The position numbers and the translations under genes were made by a program. Positions 24,997 to 33,899 of a stretch of DNA of 64,000 nt are shown here, in pieces. The first letter of the stretch is position 1. Every line of letters starts with the position of its first letter. This stretch comes from GCA-2711565 sp963664245 (GTDB taxonomy: Bacteria > Bacteroidota > Bacteroidia > Bacteroidales > GCA-2711565). Below the pieces are notes generated by a model. The model worked only from the letters and a program-made list of their open reading frames with translations, had not been told where the DNA came from and did no database searches. The DNA is taken from NCBI GenBank assembly GCA_963664245.1, contig OY760934.1, forward strand, positions 3,224,001 to 3,288,000. Direction: 5' to 3'.

Positions 24997-25441
24997 ACCT
25001 CGCCTTGTCTTTTGTTTCTTGATAAAATTGTTCTATGCCGATTTTTCGGATATGGTTGTTTAGGGTGATCCATCTTTTTTGCAGGTGCGCATCAAAATTA
25101 GTTTTTTTGCATGGGAATTCATTACATTCAAAACAAAAATCAATTTCTTTTTCCTGATGGCAAGCTCTTACCCCGCATTGGCTGAACAGCTTGCATTGCT
25201 CATTCCGGCAACCTTTGCAATTCCCCTCGGTAAACAGATTCAGTACGTTTTTGAATTCCGGGTAATTTTTAAAACGATGATCACCGATAAGCTCCACAAA
25301 GTGTTCGGCATAAACATCAAAATTTCCTAAATTATTTTGTAATTCTTTTGCGTGTTTTTGAATAGCTCCTCTTTCTCTGGCAAAACATTTTTCACAATTC
25401 AGGCCACAAGGCGCAAAAGTATCCAGGATTATTTCTTTCAT
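24989..25441 (-). CDS. DUF3795 cysteine-rich protein
   Basis: A 150-aa protein with many paired cysteines: APCGLNCEKCFAR, GNCKGCRNEQCKLFSQCGVRACHQE, and DFCFECNEFPCKK. This is the DUF3795 pattern and suggests bound zinc or iron-sulfur, function unknown. It is the first gene of the minus-strand run that ends with the HEAT-like gene, overlapping the next by 8 bp. Confidence 0.88.
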   Translation of the reverse strand: MKEIILDTFAPCGLNCEKCFARERGAIQKHAKELQNNLGNFDVYAEHFVELIGDHRFKNYPEFKNVLNLFTEGNCKGCRNEQCKLFSQCGVRACHQEKEIDFCFECNEFPCKKTNFDAHLQKRWITLNNHIRKIGIEQFYQETKDKARYV

Positions 25442-25549
25442 ATTTATCAGCTCGATTACCCAAATTTACACTAAAAAAATGAGATAAAGCAAGCCAATAT
25501 CCCGGAAGGATTTTTGCGTTCATAGAGGATGGGAGGGAAGTTGAAATTG

Positions 25550-26557
25550 CTAGCGTAATTTTAATTGCTGTCCGTAGCGGAGCGTATCATTGCTAGCCAG
25601 GTTGTTCTTCTCTTTTATGGCCTCAACTTTTATCGCGTATAGTTGAGAAATATAATGGAGCGATTCGTTTTTTCTTACAATATGGTACTTTTCGCTGGCC
25701 TTATTTTTCTTTTGTTGGATGTAAACCATTTGTCCGGGTTTGAGATCGGCACTTTTATTTAAATCGTTGTATTTGGGTAGTTGCCAGCTATACATGTTTA
25801 GTTCTTTGGCTATTCTTTCAAAAGTATCTCCTTCTTTTGCAAAAATAAATTTAACACCATTATTGGTGTATATTTCCCTCTCAATATTCGGGATGTCGAG
25901 AGGCTGGTAATCTTCAATCTTTGGCTCGGGTATTTCGTTTTCGGCAATCAAAACTTCTTCCGCAGCAATATCTTCACCGTTTAATACCATTCGTTGATAT
26001 TTTTTATCATCGTAACGATACAATTTATTTTCTTCAATTACTTTGATTAATAAGGCTGCATATTGTTTATTTGTGGCATACCCTGCTCTTTGCAGGCCAC
26101 GGGCCCAGCCTTGGTAGTCGGTGGTTTTAAGCTTAAAGAGAGAAGAATAACGCCCCCTCGTTGATAAAAACTTGGAATGGTCGCGATACGAATCACCTAC
26201 ACTATTATATCTTCGGAAGCATTCATTGTAGGCATCATCGGTCCATTTGAATGTTTTTCCGTGCCACCCTTTGTGGCATTTGATCCCGAAATGGTTGTTC
26301 GCTTTCCTTGCTAAGGTGCTGTTGCCACTTCCCGATTCTAAAATTCCCTGTGCCAGTGTTATACTTGCCGGGATTTTGTATTTTTTCATTTCGGCAATAG
26401 CCAACTCTTTATGTAACCTAATGTACTTAGAGGTGGACATTTTACCGTAGTGGTTCTGGGTGTTGGCTTTTGGTTGTGTGGTTTTTACGGTAGATGTACA
26501 AGAAGTTGCAACAATAAAAATTAGTAAAACAAATAGTTTGTAAGTATTCTTAGTCAT
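25550..26557 (-). CDS. Glucosaminidase (FlgJ/LytG-type) lipoprotein with two LysM domains
   Basis: The 335-aa protein is anchored by a lipobox (LIFIVATSC). Residues 45-195 form an endo-beta-N-acetylglucosaminidase-like domain (IPASITLAQGILESGSGNSTLA with the catalytic Glu, then NHFGIKCH, WARGLQRAGYATNKQYAALLIKVIEE). Two C-terminal LysM motifs (about 235-280, FAKEGDTFERIAKELNMY; about 290-335, HIVRKNESLHYISQLY) bind peptidoglycan. It probably cuts glycan strands during wall turnover in the periplasm. It is monocistronic and divergent from rsmG. Confidence 0.92.
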   Translation of the reverse strand: MTKNTYKLFVLLIFIVATSCTSTVKTTQPKANTQNHYGKMSTSKYIRLHKELAIAEMKKYKIPASITLAQGILESGSGNSTLARKANNHFGIKCHKGWHGKTFKWTDDAYNECFRRYNSVGDSYRDHSKFLSTRGRYSSLFKLKTTDYQGWARGLQRAGYATNKQYAALLIKVIEENKLYRYDDKKYQRMVLNGEDIAAEEVLIAENEIPEPKIEDYQPLDIPNIEREIYTNNGVKFIFAKEGDTFERIAKELNMYSWQLPKYNDLNKSADLKPGQMVYIQQKKNKASEKYHIVRKNESLHYISQLYAIKVEAIKEKNNLASNDTLRYGQQLKLR

Positions 26558-26661
26558 CGATTTTAAAATAGTTGCCTGTCAAAAACAAAATTAATAAACA
26601 CTGTACCAAAACCCTTTGCGCTCCAGGTGTTTTATTCACAACGCAATGTTATTAAAATTGG

Positions 26662-26722
26662 TATTTTTGTGCTTAAAATTATATTCTTGTTTAACGATAA
26701 AAATCAAAAATTGATTCGTTAA
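26662..26722 (+). promoter_or_regulatory. rsmG promoter -7 box and leader hairpin
   Basis: TATTTTTG (26662-26669) fits a -7 box; no good -33 box lies 19 nt upstream. Within the resulting leader, TTAACGA (26691-26697) pairs with TCGTTAA (26716-26722), and AATCAA (26702-26707) pairs with TTGATT (26711-26716), giving a near-continuous A/T-rich hairpin 40 nt before the ATG. Its role is unknown. Confidence 0.35.
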
Positions 26723-26762
26723 GAGAGCTTAAAGTAACCATTAAATCCTTTAAAGTTATCAA

Positions 26763-27380
26763 ATGGAGGTTGTTGAAAAATACTTCCCGGAATTGTCGGG
26801 TAATCAAAGAAAACAGTACGGAGCGTTGTTTGATTTATATATGTTGTGGAATGATAAAATCAATGTGATATCTCGAAAAGATATTGAGCAGTTGTATGAG
26901 AGGCATGTTTTACATTCGCTTGCTATTGCCAAAATAATTGATTTTGTTCCCGGAACTTTGGTGTTGGATGTTGGAACCGGGGGCGGATTTCCGGGCATTC
27001 CTCTGGCGATTTTTTTCCCGGAGGTAAATTTTTATTTGGTTGATTCAATCGCTAAAAAAATTAAGGTTGTTAATGCTGTTTCAGAAGCCATCGGGTTAAA
27101 AAATTTAAAAGCAGGTCATCAACGTGTTCAGCAGGTAAAAGAAAAATATGATTTTATTGTGAGCCGTGCTGTTACTAATTTGCCCGATTTTTTAAACTGG
27201 ACAAAAGGAAAGAATTTGCCCGAATCAAAAAATAAATTGCAAAATGGCATTATCTACCTGAAAGGCGGCGATTTTAATGAAGAACTTCTAAAGGTCAACA
27301 AAAAATTTACAGTTTTTACTATTTCCGATTTTTTTGAAGAGGCTTTTTTCGAAACTAAAAAAGTTGTTCATATCTATTAA
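26763..27380 (+). CDS. rsmG: 16S rRNA (guanine527-N7)-methyltransferase RsmG
   Basis: A 205-aa SAM enzyme that methylates G527 of 16S rRNA. Motifs: LDVGTGGGFPGIPLAI (SAM motif I), VDSIAKKIKVVNAV, DFIVSRAVTNLP and YLKGGDF. NVISRKDIEQLYERHVLHSLAI is the characteristic N-terminal signature. The length is normal. It is a single gene with a structured leader. Confidence 0.96.
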   Translation: MEVVEKYFPELSGNQRKQYGALFDLYMLWNDKINVISRKDIEQLYERHVLHSLAIAKIIDFVPGTLVLDVGTGGGFPGIPLAIFFPEVNFYLVDSIAKKIKVVNAVSEAIGLKNLKAGHQRVQQVKEKYDFIVSRAVTNLPDFLNWTKGKNLPESKNKLQNGIIYLKGGDFNEELLKVNKKFTVFTISDFFEEAFFETKKVVHIY

Positions 27381-27546
27381 TAAATCTGTGTGCTCTTGTA
27401 AGTCTTTGACCTTTTAGTGTTTAAAAAATGCTATTTTGCCGATTTTAAAATTTCGTAATGTTAAATAGAAAACACTGTCTGATAAAAATTTCTATCTTAG
27501 CCGCAATTTTGTGTAAAATTATCAGTTTAAACTAAAAATTAATACT

Positions 27547-29115
27547 ATGAATGCAGTTAAAAAAACATTGAAAGATTCAGCTGCTCTGAGGTGGTTTGTT
27601 TTGATCCTTCTTAGTGGGTTGACATTTAGTACATATTGGTTCCAAGACTTTTACGGAGGGATAAAAGGCCTGATGGAAAGCGAACTTGGTTTCACCAGTG
27701 AAGAGTTTGGCCGGGTAATAGGTTTAACTACTATTGCCAATGTATTTGGTATGATTATCGTTGGCGGGATAATACTTGATAAATGGGGCGTAAGAGTTGC
27801 AGGTATTTTGTTTGGAGGTATTGCAACTGTGGGTGGATTGATCTCTGCTTTAGCCACGGCTGGTTTCTTTGGAACAGAACATAACACGATGTTGACTTAT
27901 ATGATTATTGGTCGGGTATTGTTTGGTTCTGGATTGGAAGTTGTTTGTGTTGTTGCAACAAGAACGATTGTGAAATGGTTTAAAGGCTACGAGTTAGCTC
28001 TTGCAATGGCTATTAATATGGGATTTGGCCGTTTAGGTAGTGCAATGGGAATTGCTTTGTCTGTTGATATTGGAGGAGGCGTTGTTTCTCCTGCCGTAAC
28101 TTTTGCAGCTACATTGATAGGTATTGCTTTAATAATGTTCTTGATTTACGTTGTTTTTGATGTTAAAATTGATAAACAAATTAAAGAAAATTCAGAAGCT
28201 GGAAGTGATGAAGAATTTAAGTTTTCTGATCTAGTAAAATTGATAACCAATAGTTCATTTTTATATATCGCATTATTGTGTGTGGCATTTTATGCTGCAG
28301 TTTTCCCGTTTATTCAATATGCACCTGACCTTTTAATCAATAAATTTGATTTTACCAGTAAATTGGCCGCTGAAGGAAATATTGTTTTATTTGGAAGTGA
28401 AACCCTTGGAAATGCAAGTGTTTACGTAATTCTCTTCCTGTTTGCAATTGGCTTTTCTGTCATCCCGGGGCGAATTGTGAACCCTAATACAAGAAAAATA
28501 TTTATAGGGTTGGTAGTTGTTGGATTCTTGGCTTATTTGTATAGCATTAATAGCCAATTGGCACTATGGTTTAAAAATGGTCAGAAAACGGCTAGTTTGA
28601 TTCCTGTGGGCACCATTTTATTTACCCCGATTTTTGGAAATTTTGTGGATAAAAAAGGTAAGGCAGCCACCTTAATGATTTTGGGCTCATTATTATTGAT
28701 TTTTGCCCACCTTTCATTGTCAATCTTTAATAGTGTTTACTTAGCATACTTGGGATTGCTTTCTCTTGGAGTTGCTTTCTCCTTGGTTCCTGCAGCAATG
28801 TGGCCTTCTGTTGCTAAAATTGTAGCCGAATCAAGATTGGGAACTGCTTATGCATCAATGTTTACTATTCAAAACTGGGGCTTATTGTTATTCTTCTGGG
28901 GTATCGGGGCTCTTCTTGATTTTGTAAACAAAGGAAATATTGAAGCTATTAGAGCTGGTAATGCAAACTATGATTATACCATTCCAATTTTGGTACTGGT
29001 AGGTTGTGGCATTATTTCAATTTTCTTGGCATACAAACTAAAAGCAGCAGATAAGAGGCAAGGTTATGGACTTGAATTGCCGTCCGGTGCTGTTGCTCCT
29101 AAAGATCAAGAATAA
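27547..29115 (+). CDS. Major facilitator superfamily transporter
   Basis: The 522-aa inner-membrane protein has about 12 hydrophobic segments. An MFS loop 2-3 motif is visible (GGIILDKWGVRVAGILFGG), as is the half-way counterpart GNFVDKKGKAATLMILG. The extended central region carries a charged cytoplasmic loop (about 208-230, KQIKENSEAGSDEEFKF). It resembles the nitrate/oxalate-type branch of MFS, but the substrate cannot be told. It is a single-gene unit with a strong terminator. Confidence 0.88.
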   Translation: MNAVKKTLKDSAALRWFVLILLSGLTFSTYWFQDFYGGIKGLMESELGFTSEEFGRVIGLTTIANVFGMIIVGGIILDKWGVRVAGILFGGIATVGGLISALATAGFFGTEHNTMLTYMIIGRVLFGSGLEVVCVVATRTIVKWFKGYELALAMAINMGFGRLGSAMGIALSVDIGGGVVSPAVTFAATLIGIALIMFLIYVVFDVKIDKQIKENSEAGSDEEFKFSDLVKLITNSSFLYIALLCVAFYAAVFPFIQYAPDLLINKFDFTSKLAAEGNIVLFGSETLGNASVYVILFLFAIGFSVIPGRIVNPNTRKIFIGLVVVGFLAYLYSINSQLALWFKNGQKTASLIPVGTILFTPIFGNFVDKKGKAATLMILGSLLLIFAHLSLSIFNSVYLAYLGLLSLGVAFSLVPAAMWPSVAKIVAESRLGTAYASMFTIQNWGLLLFFWGIGALLDFVNKGNIEAIRAGNANYDYTIPILVLVGCGIISIFLAYKLKAADKRQGYGLELPSGAVAPKDQE

Positions 29116-29138
29116 AATTCGTTAACGATAAAAATAAA

Positions 29139-29166
29139 AGGTGCTTCTTGTGGGGCACCTTTTTTA
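29139..29166 (+). terminator. Intrinsic terminator after the MFS gene
   Basis: AGGTGC (29139-29144) pairs with GCACCT (29155-29160), loop of 10 nt, followed by a run of Ts to 29166. Confidence 0.8.
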
Positions 29167-29259
29167 TGATAAGTTAAGAAATAAGTTGTCTAATTATTTG
29201 TAATTTTAGGCATCAAAAAAAATTTACAAATACAAAATATAATTTCGGAGGAAATATAA

Positions 29260-30720
29260 ATGAGTTATGTTTATGAAGGCTTAAAGCCTGCCGCATTATG
29301 GAAAAATTTCGCAGCAATGAATGCGATCCCGCGTCCATCAAAACACGAAGATAAAATTCAGGCGTTTGCCGAAAAATGGGGAAAAGAAAAAGGACTGGAA
29401 ACCTTTAAAGATGAGATTGGAAATGTCATCATTCGCAAACCGGCCACCCCTGGCATGGAAGACCGTATGGGAGTTATTTTGCAAGGACACCTGGATATGG
29501 TCCCTCAAAAAAATAGTAATATTAACCACGATTTTTTAACTGATCCTATTCAAACTTACGTTGAAGACGGTTGGGTAAAAGCAAAAGGAACAACTTTAGG
29601 TGCAGACAATGCCATTGGTTGTGCTGCTGCAATGGCAGTTCTTGAATCAACCGATATTGAACACGGCCCTATCGAAGTGTTGATGACCACCGATGAAGAA
29701 ACCGGAATGACCGGTGCCGAAGGTCTGAATCCGGCTGTTCTTAAAGGTGATATTTTAATGAACCTTGACTCGGAAGACGAAGGTGAATTGTATGTTGGGT
29801 GTGCTGGAGGTGTTGATACCAACGCAAGTTTTTCATATACCGAAGAAGCAGTTCCTGCAGGTATGGTAGCTTTTAAATTGGCTCTAACCGGTTTAAAAGG
29901 TGGACACTCGGGTATGGATATTGGTCTTGGCCGTGGAAACGCCAACATTCTTTTGGTTCGTTTGATGATCCAGGCTGCCGAACAATTTGGAATGCGTTTG
30001 GCCGACATCAATGCCGGTAGTTTGAGGAATGCGATCCCTCGCGAAGCATTTGCTTCCGTTGTTGTTCCCGAAGCTAATGTTGATGGATTTAAAGCGTTGG
30101 TTGCCGAGTATTTCGATATCTTAAAAGAAGATTTAAAAGATAATGATGCCGGTGTGAACCTTGCTGTTGAAGCCACTGAGATGCCTGCTTTCGTGATTGA
30201 TGCAAACACCCAGGCAAACCTTTTTAAAGCTGTTGACGAATGTCCGAATGGTGTTATTGCTATGAATAAAGATATGGAAGGCGTGGTAGAAACTTCTTCA
30301 AATTTGGCCGTGATTAAATCTGAAGGCGGAAAAATTAATATTGGAAGCCTTCAACGTTCGGCTGTTGATGCCGAACGCGATAAAATTGCGTCCGTAATTT
30401 ACAAAGTGTTTTCTGATGCTGGTGCTGAAACCGAAAATGTTGGGGCTTATCCGGGTTGGAAACCCAATGTGGATTCCCCAATTTTGAAAACCATGAAGGA
30501 AGTTTACAACAATAAATTTGGCAAAGTTCCGGAAGTAAAAGTTATTCATGCCGGACTGGAATGTGGCATCCTTGGATCAAAATATCCGAACTGGGATATG
30601 ATTTCATTCGGGCCAACCATCCGTAGTCCCCATTCTCCCGACGAAAGAGTTAATATTGAAAGCGTTGAGAAATTCTGGGATTACCTGGTTGAAACCTTGA
30701 AAAACGTTCCTAAAAAATAA
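29260..30720 (+). CDS. pepD: Aminoacyl-histidine dipeptidase (peptidase D, M20 family)
   Basis: The 486-aa zinc dipeptidase matches the usual length of PepD. Metal ligands appear in order: GHLDMVPQ, GADNAIGCAAAMAVL (bridging Asp), TTDEETGMTGAEG (catalytic and ligand Glu), NLDSEDEGE, and HAGLECGIL near the end. The dimerisation insert lies between about residues 200 and 360. It hydrolyses Xaa-His and other dipeptides in the cytoplasm. A Shine-Dalgarno-like GGAGG at 29248-29252 lies 7 nt before the ATG, unusual among these mostly leader-poor genes. Confidence 0.95.
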   Translation: MSYVYEGLKPAALWKNFAAMNAIPRPSKHEDKIQAFAEKWGKEKGLETFKDEIGNVIIRKPATPGMEDRMGVILQGHLDMVPQKNSNINHDFLTDPIQTYVEDGWVKAKGTTLGADNAIGCAAAMAVLESTDIEHGPIEVLMTTDEETGMTGAEGLNPAVLKGDILMNLDSEDEGELYVGCAGGVDTNASFSYTEEAVPAGMVAFKLALTGLKGGHSGMDIGLGRGNANILLVRLMIQAAEQFGMRLADINAGSLRNAIPREAFASVVVPEANVDGFKALVAEYFDILKEDLKDNDAGVNLAVEATEMPAFVIDANTQANLFKAVDECPNGVIAMNKDMEGVVETSSNLAVIKSEGGKINIGSLQRSAVDAERDKIASVIYKVFSDAGAETENVGAYPGWKPNVDSPILKTMKEVYNNKFGKVPEVKVIHAGLECGILGSKYPNWDMISFGPTIRSPHSPDERVNIESVEKFWDYLVETLKNVPKK

Positions 30721-30729
30721 AACCAATAG

Positions 30730-30767
30730 ATGCGGTGGCTTTAATTTTTTAGCCACTGCATTTTTTT
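30730..30767 (+). terminator. Intrinsic terminator after pepD
   Basis: ATGCGGTGGCT (30730-30740) pairs with AGCCACTGCAT (30751-30761), with one G-U pair, loop 10 nt, then a T-tract to 30767. Confidence 0.85.
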
Positions 30768-30776
30768 ATAAAAAAA

Positions 30777-30807
30777 TTTGCGGGTAAGATAAAAACACCT
30801 ATCTTTG
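30777..30807 (+). promoter_or_regulatory. Consensus promoter of rpmH
   Basis: TTTG (30777-30780), a 19-nt spacer and TATCTTTG (30800-30807) match the Bacteroidota consensus without mismatch. The leader to the rpmH ATG at 30830 is about 15-17 nt. A strong promoter is expected for a ribosomal protein gene. Confidence 0.8.
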
Positions 30808-30829
30808 CACTCCCAAAAAACGAAGTAAA

Positions 30830-30979
30830 ATGAGTAAAAGAACATTTCAACCGTCAAACAGAAAAAGAAAAAACAAACACGGATTCAGGGAAAGAATGTC
30901 TACAGCTAATGGCCGTAAAGTTTTGAAAGCCAGAAGAGCAAAAGGTAGAAAAAAATTAACTGTTTCTGACGAGAAGTAA
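30830..30979 (+). CDS. rpmH: 50S ribosomal protein L34
   Basis: A 49-aa, very basic protein: it starts MSKRTFQPSNRKRKNKHGF, continues with RERMSTANGRKVLKARRAKGR, and ends KLTVSDEK. This is the L34 signature with a short acidic tail as common in Bacteroidota. L34 sits in the large ribosomal subunit near the exit tunnel. A consensus promoter precedes it and a terminator follows, so it is transcribed alone; rnpA and dnaA, its usual neighbours in many bacteria, are absent, as is normal in this phylum. Confidence 0.97.
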   Translation: MSKRTFQPSNRKRKNKHGFRERMSTANGRKVLKARRAKGRKKLTVSDEK

Positions 30980-31003
30980 TTTCTTTTTATTTAAAGATAT
31001 TTT

Positions 31004-31035
31004 GGAAGGCAGCCGTTGGCTGACCTTCTTTTTTT
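31004..31035 (+). terminator. Intrinsic terminator of rpmH
   Basis: GAAGGCAGCC (31005-31014) pairs with GGCTG-A-CCTTC (31018-31028) around a GTT loop with one bulged A, followed by seven Ts. Confidence 0.85.
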
Positions 31036-31135
31036 GTTTACTTTCCGATAAAATTCAATTTCTTAATTAATTTTAAATTTTACGAGCCAACCTAAAAAAT
31101 CAATAACTTCGCAATAATAATCGCGGGTTTTGCTT

Positions 31136-31396
31136 ATGGGATTGTTAAGATTTATAGTTATCGTTATTGTTGTCTACTACCTGTTTGTTTTGTTTGCAAG
31201 GTATGTTTTGCCAATATTGCTGGCCATGTTTGTCCGTCGGGCGCAAAAAAACATGATGGGTGACCAATATAAGGCTCAAGATGTAAAACGCAAAAAAGAA
31301 GGCGAAGTAAATGTTGATTTTATCCCGAAGAAAAAGAAAAAAGGTAAAAAAGAAAATTTGGGCGATTATACCGATTTTGAGGAAATAAAAGACTAA
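31136..31396 (+). CDS. DUF4834 family small membrane protein
   Basis: An 86-aa protein with one long hydrophobic segment (about residues 3-32, LLRFIVIVIVVYYLFVLFAR) and a basic then acidic cytoplasmic tail (IPKKKKKGKKENLGDYTDFEEI). This is the DUF4834 pattern found in Bacteroidota, function unknown. I take ATG 31136 rather than TTG 31130. It lies 16 bp upstream of the YfhO gene and is probably co-transcribed with it. Confidence 0.82.
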   Translation: MGLLRFIVIVIVVYYLFVLFARYVLPILLAMFVRRAQKNMMGDQYKAQDVKRKKEGEVNVDFIPKKKKKGKKENLGDYTDFEEIKD

Positions 31397-31412
31397 TCAA
31401 AAATATTTACGC

Positions 31413-33899
31413 ATGAAACAGATTCCGTTTCAAAAACTAGCTCCCTACATTGCAGGAATTGCATTGTTTTTTTTGGTGACAATTGTTTATTTTAATCCGT
31501 TGCTCAGTGGTAAAAGAATTAATCAGGGCGATATTGTGCATTTTAAAGGAGCCTCTAAAGAAATTGTTGATTACCGTGAAAAAACAGGCGAAGAAGCCTT
31601 ATGGACCAACTCCATGTTTGGTGGGATGCCAGCCTATCAAATTTCGTTGAAACACACCAATAATTTGCTGATCTATGTTGACAAAGTTCTGCAATTCGGA
31701 TTGCCCCGTCCGGCCGGAATTGTGCTGCTTTATTTTCTGGGTTTTTTCATGCTATTGCTGGTGCTTCGGGTGAACCCCTGGCTGAGCATTATTGGGGCTT
31801 TGGCCTTTGGTTTTTCTTCGTATTTTTTTATTATCCTCGGAGCAGGGCACAACACAAAGGCGCATGCCATCGCTTATATGGCTCCGGTTCTGTCGGGAAT
31901 TATCCTGGCCTACCGCGGAAAATATTTGTGGGGCGGAATCCTCACCGCTTTGTTCCTTGGCCTCGAAATCAGGGCCAATCACCCGCAGATCACATATTAT
32001 TTATTGTTGATTGTTTTGATCCTTGGCATTTTTGAGTTAGTTAATGCTGTTAAAACAAAATTGTATAAACCTTTTGCTATGGCAACGCTGGTTTTGCTTT
32101 TAGCTGCTTTATTTGCGGTAATGGCAAATATTACAACTTTATGGACGACTTACGAGTACAGTAAAGCTACCATTCGTGGAAAGTCGGAACTGACAACAGA
32201 TCAGGAGGATCGTACTTCGGGTTTGGATAAATCATATGCTACCCACTGGAGTTATGGTATTTCCGAATCTTTTTCGTTGATGATTCCCAATGTTAAAGGT
32301 GGAGCCACGGGATATCTCAGCATGAATAAGAAGGCGATGAGAAATGTTGATCCGAGAATGGAACAGTACGTGCAACAATATAATCATTATTGGGGCGATC
32401 AGCCGGGAACAGCTGGACCGGTTTATGTCGGGGCCATTATCATCTTTTTCTTTGTGCTGGGATTATTTATTGTAAAAGGAAGACTGAAATGGATTTTGCT
32501 GACGGCAACTATCTTATCCATCCTGCTTTCGTGGGGTAAAAATTTTATGCCGCTTACCAGCTTTTTCCTCGATTATTTTCCGCTTTATAATAAATTTCGT
32601 GCGGTTTCCATGATGCTAGTGATTGCCGAATTCTGTATCCCGGTTTTGGCCATTTTAGCGGTTAACGAAATTGTAAAACAACCGGAAGTTCTAAAAAAGA
32701 AATTCACTTATGTGTTATACTCACTGGGTTTTACTGCCGGATTAAGTGCATTGTTTTACCTCTTGCCAACGACATTTTTTAGCTTTTTTAGTGAAGCGGA
32801 ATCCGTGCAATTTAAAGACCTTTTGTCCGGTGCCAATGCGGCCAGTTATCAATTACTTTACGATAACCTTGAATCGGCTCGTATCTCAATATTCAGGCCT
32901 GATGTGTTCCGTTCCATGGCTTTTATTGTGTTGGCCTTCGGTCTTGTTTATTTACTTTATAAAAAAACAATCAAAACAAAACTGTTTCTTGCCGGCTTAG
33001 GTTTATTGGTTATCATTGATATGATCCCGGTTTGTTATCGTTACCTGAATAAAGACAGCTTTGTAAGCAAATCAAGAATGGAACGCCCGTTTCCGGAGAC
33101 AAAAGCAAATGCAGAAATATTAAAAGATAAAGACCCTGATTTTAGGGTGTATAACCTTGCTACAGATACGTTTAATGAGTCGGGCACTTCTTACTTCCAT
33201 AAAACCATAGGTGGTTACCATGGGGCTAAACTAAGGCGATATCAGGAGTTGATTGAACACCACATTTTCAAGGAGTATGAATTGTTGGCAGGTACTTTAG
33301 CAAAAGCTCAAAGCATGGAAGATGTGGATGAAATCTTTGAAAAGTTGCCAATACTGAATATGCTGAACACCAAATACTTTATTTTTCATCCTTCGCAGCC
33401 GCCTCTAAAGAATAAAAGTGCATTGGGGAATGCTTGGTTTGTGAATAAAGTTAAATGGGTGCCAAATGCCGATCAGGAAATTAAGGTTCTGGGCGAAATT
33501 AATACCGCAAGCGAAGCTGTGGTAGATGATCGCTTTAAATCTGTTGTCGCTTCATTTGAATATGATTCAACGGCTAGCATCCGTCTAACTGAATATAAAC
33601 CGAATTATCTCAGTTATCAGTCAAACTCAAAAAATAATCAGTTGGCAGTGTTTTCAGAAATTTATTACGCCAAAGGCTGGAACGCTTACATCGACGGTAA
33701 AAAAGTTCCTTATGTGCGGGCAAATTATGTTTTGAGGGCTTTGTCGGTTCCTGCCGGGGAGCATAAAATAGAGTTTAAGTTTGAACCTAAATCTTATTTT
33801 GTCGGGAAGAACATTTCGTTAATTGCTTCATTGATTGTGTTTTTCGCATTTCTGGCTCTTCTGGGATTTGAAATTAAAAAGTATGCCGGACAAAACTAA
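31413..33899 (+). CDS. YfhO family multi-pass membrane protein (GT-C-like fold)
   Basis: The 828-aa protein has about 13 hydrophobic segments, with an acidic first extracytoplasmic loop (RINQGDIVHFKGASKEIVDYR) and a large periplasmic C-terminal beta-rich region (about 560-800). One more membrane helix lies at the end (LIASLIVFFAFLALLGF). YfhO proteins resemble GT-C glycosyltransferases that use lipid-linked sugars; in Gram-positives they glycosylate lipoteichoic acid, while the target in Bacteroidota is unknown. The gene overlaps the following glycosyltransferase by 17 bp. Confidence 0.88.
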   Translation: MKQIPFQKLAPYIAGIALFFLVTIVYFNPLLSGKRINQGDIVHFKGASKEIVDYREKTGEEALWTNSMFGGMPAYQISLKHTNNLLIYVDKVLQFGLPRPAGIVLLYFLGFFMLLLVLRVNPWLSIIGALAFGFSSYFFIILGAGHNTKAHAIAYMAPVLSGIILAYRGKYLWGGILTALFLGLEIRANHPQITYYLLLIVLILGIFELVNAVKTKLYKPFAMATLVLLLAALFAVMANITTLWTTYEYSKATIRGKSELTTDQEDRTSGLDKSYATHWSYGISESFSLMIPNVKGGATGYLSMNKKAMRNVDPRMEQYVQQYNHYWGDQPGTAGPVYVGAIIIFFFVLGLFIVKGRLKWILLTATILSILLSWGKNFMPLTSFFLDYFPLYNKFRAVSMMLVIAEFCIPVLAILAVNEIVKQPEVLKKKFTYVLYSLGFTAGLSALFYLLPTTFFSFFSEAESVQFKDLLSGANAASYQLLYDNLESARISIFRPDVFRSMAFIVLAFGLVYLLYKKTIKTKLFLAGLGLLVIIDMIPVCYRYLNKDSFVSKSRMERPFPETKANAEILKDKDPDFRVYNLATDTFNESGTSYFHKTIGGYHGAKLRRYQELIEHHIFKEYELLAGTLAKAQSMEDVDEIFEKLPILNMLNTKYFIFHPSQPPLKNKSALGNAWFVNKVKWVPNADQEIKVLGEINTASEAVVDDRFKSVVASFEYDSTASIRLTEYKPNYLSYQSNSKNNQLAVFSEIYYAKGWNAYIDGKKVPYVRANYVLRALSVPAGEHKIEFKFEPKSYFVGKNISLIASLIVFFAFLALLGFEIKKYAGQN

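Noticed and set aside
29556..30209. Open frame of 217 codons on the minus strand
   Set aside because: It is antisense to pepD, with Ser/Ala/Pro-rich composition typical of a shadow frame; pepD is unmistakable.
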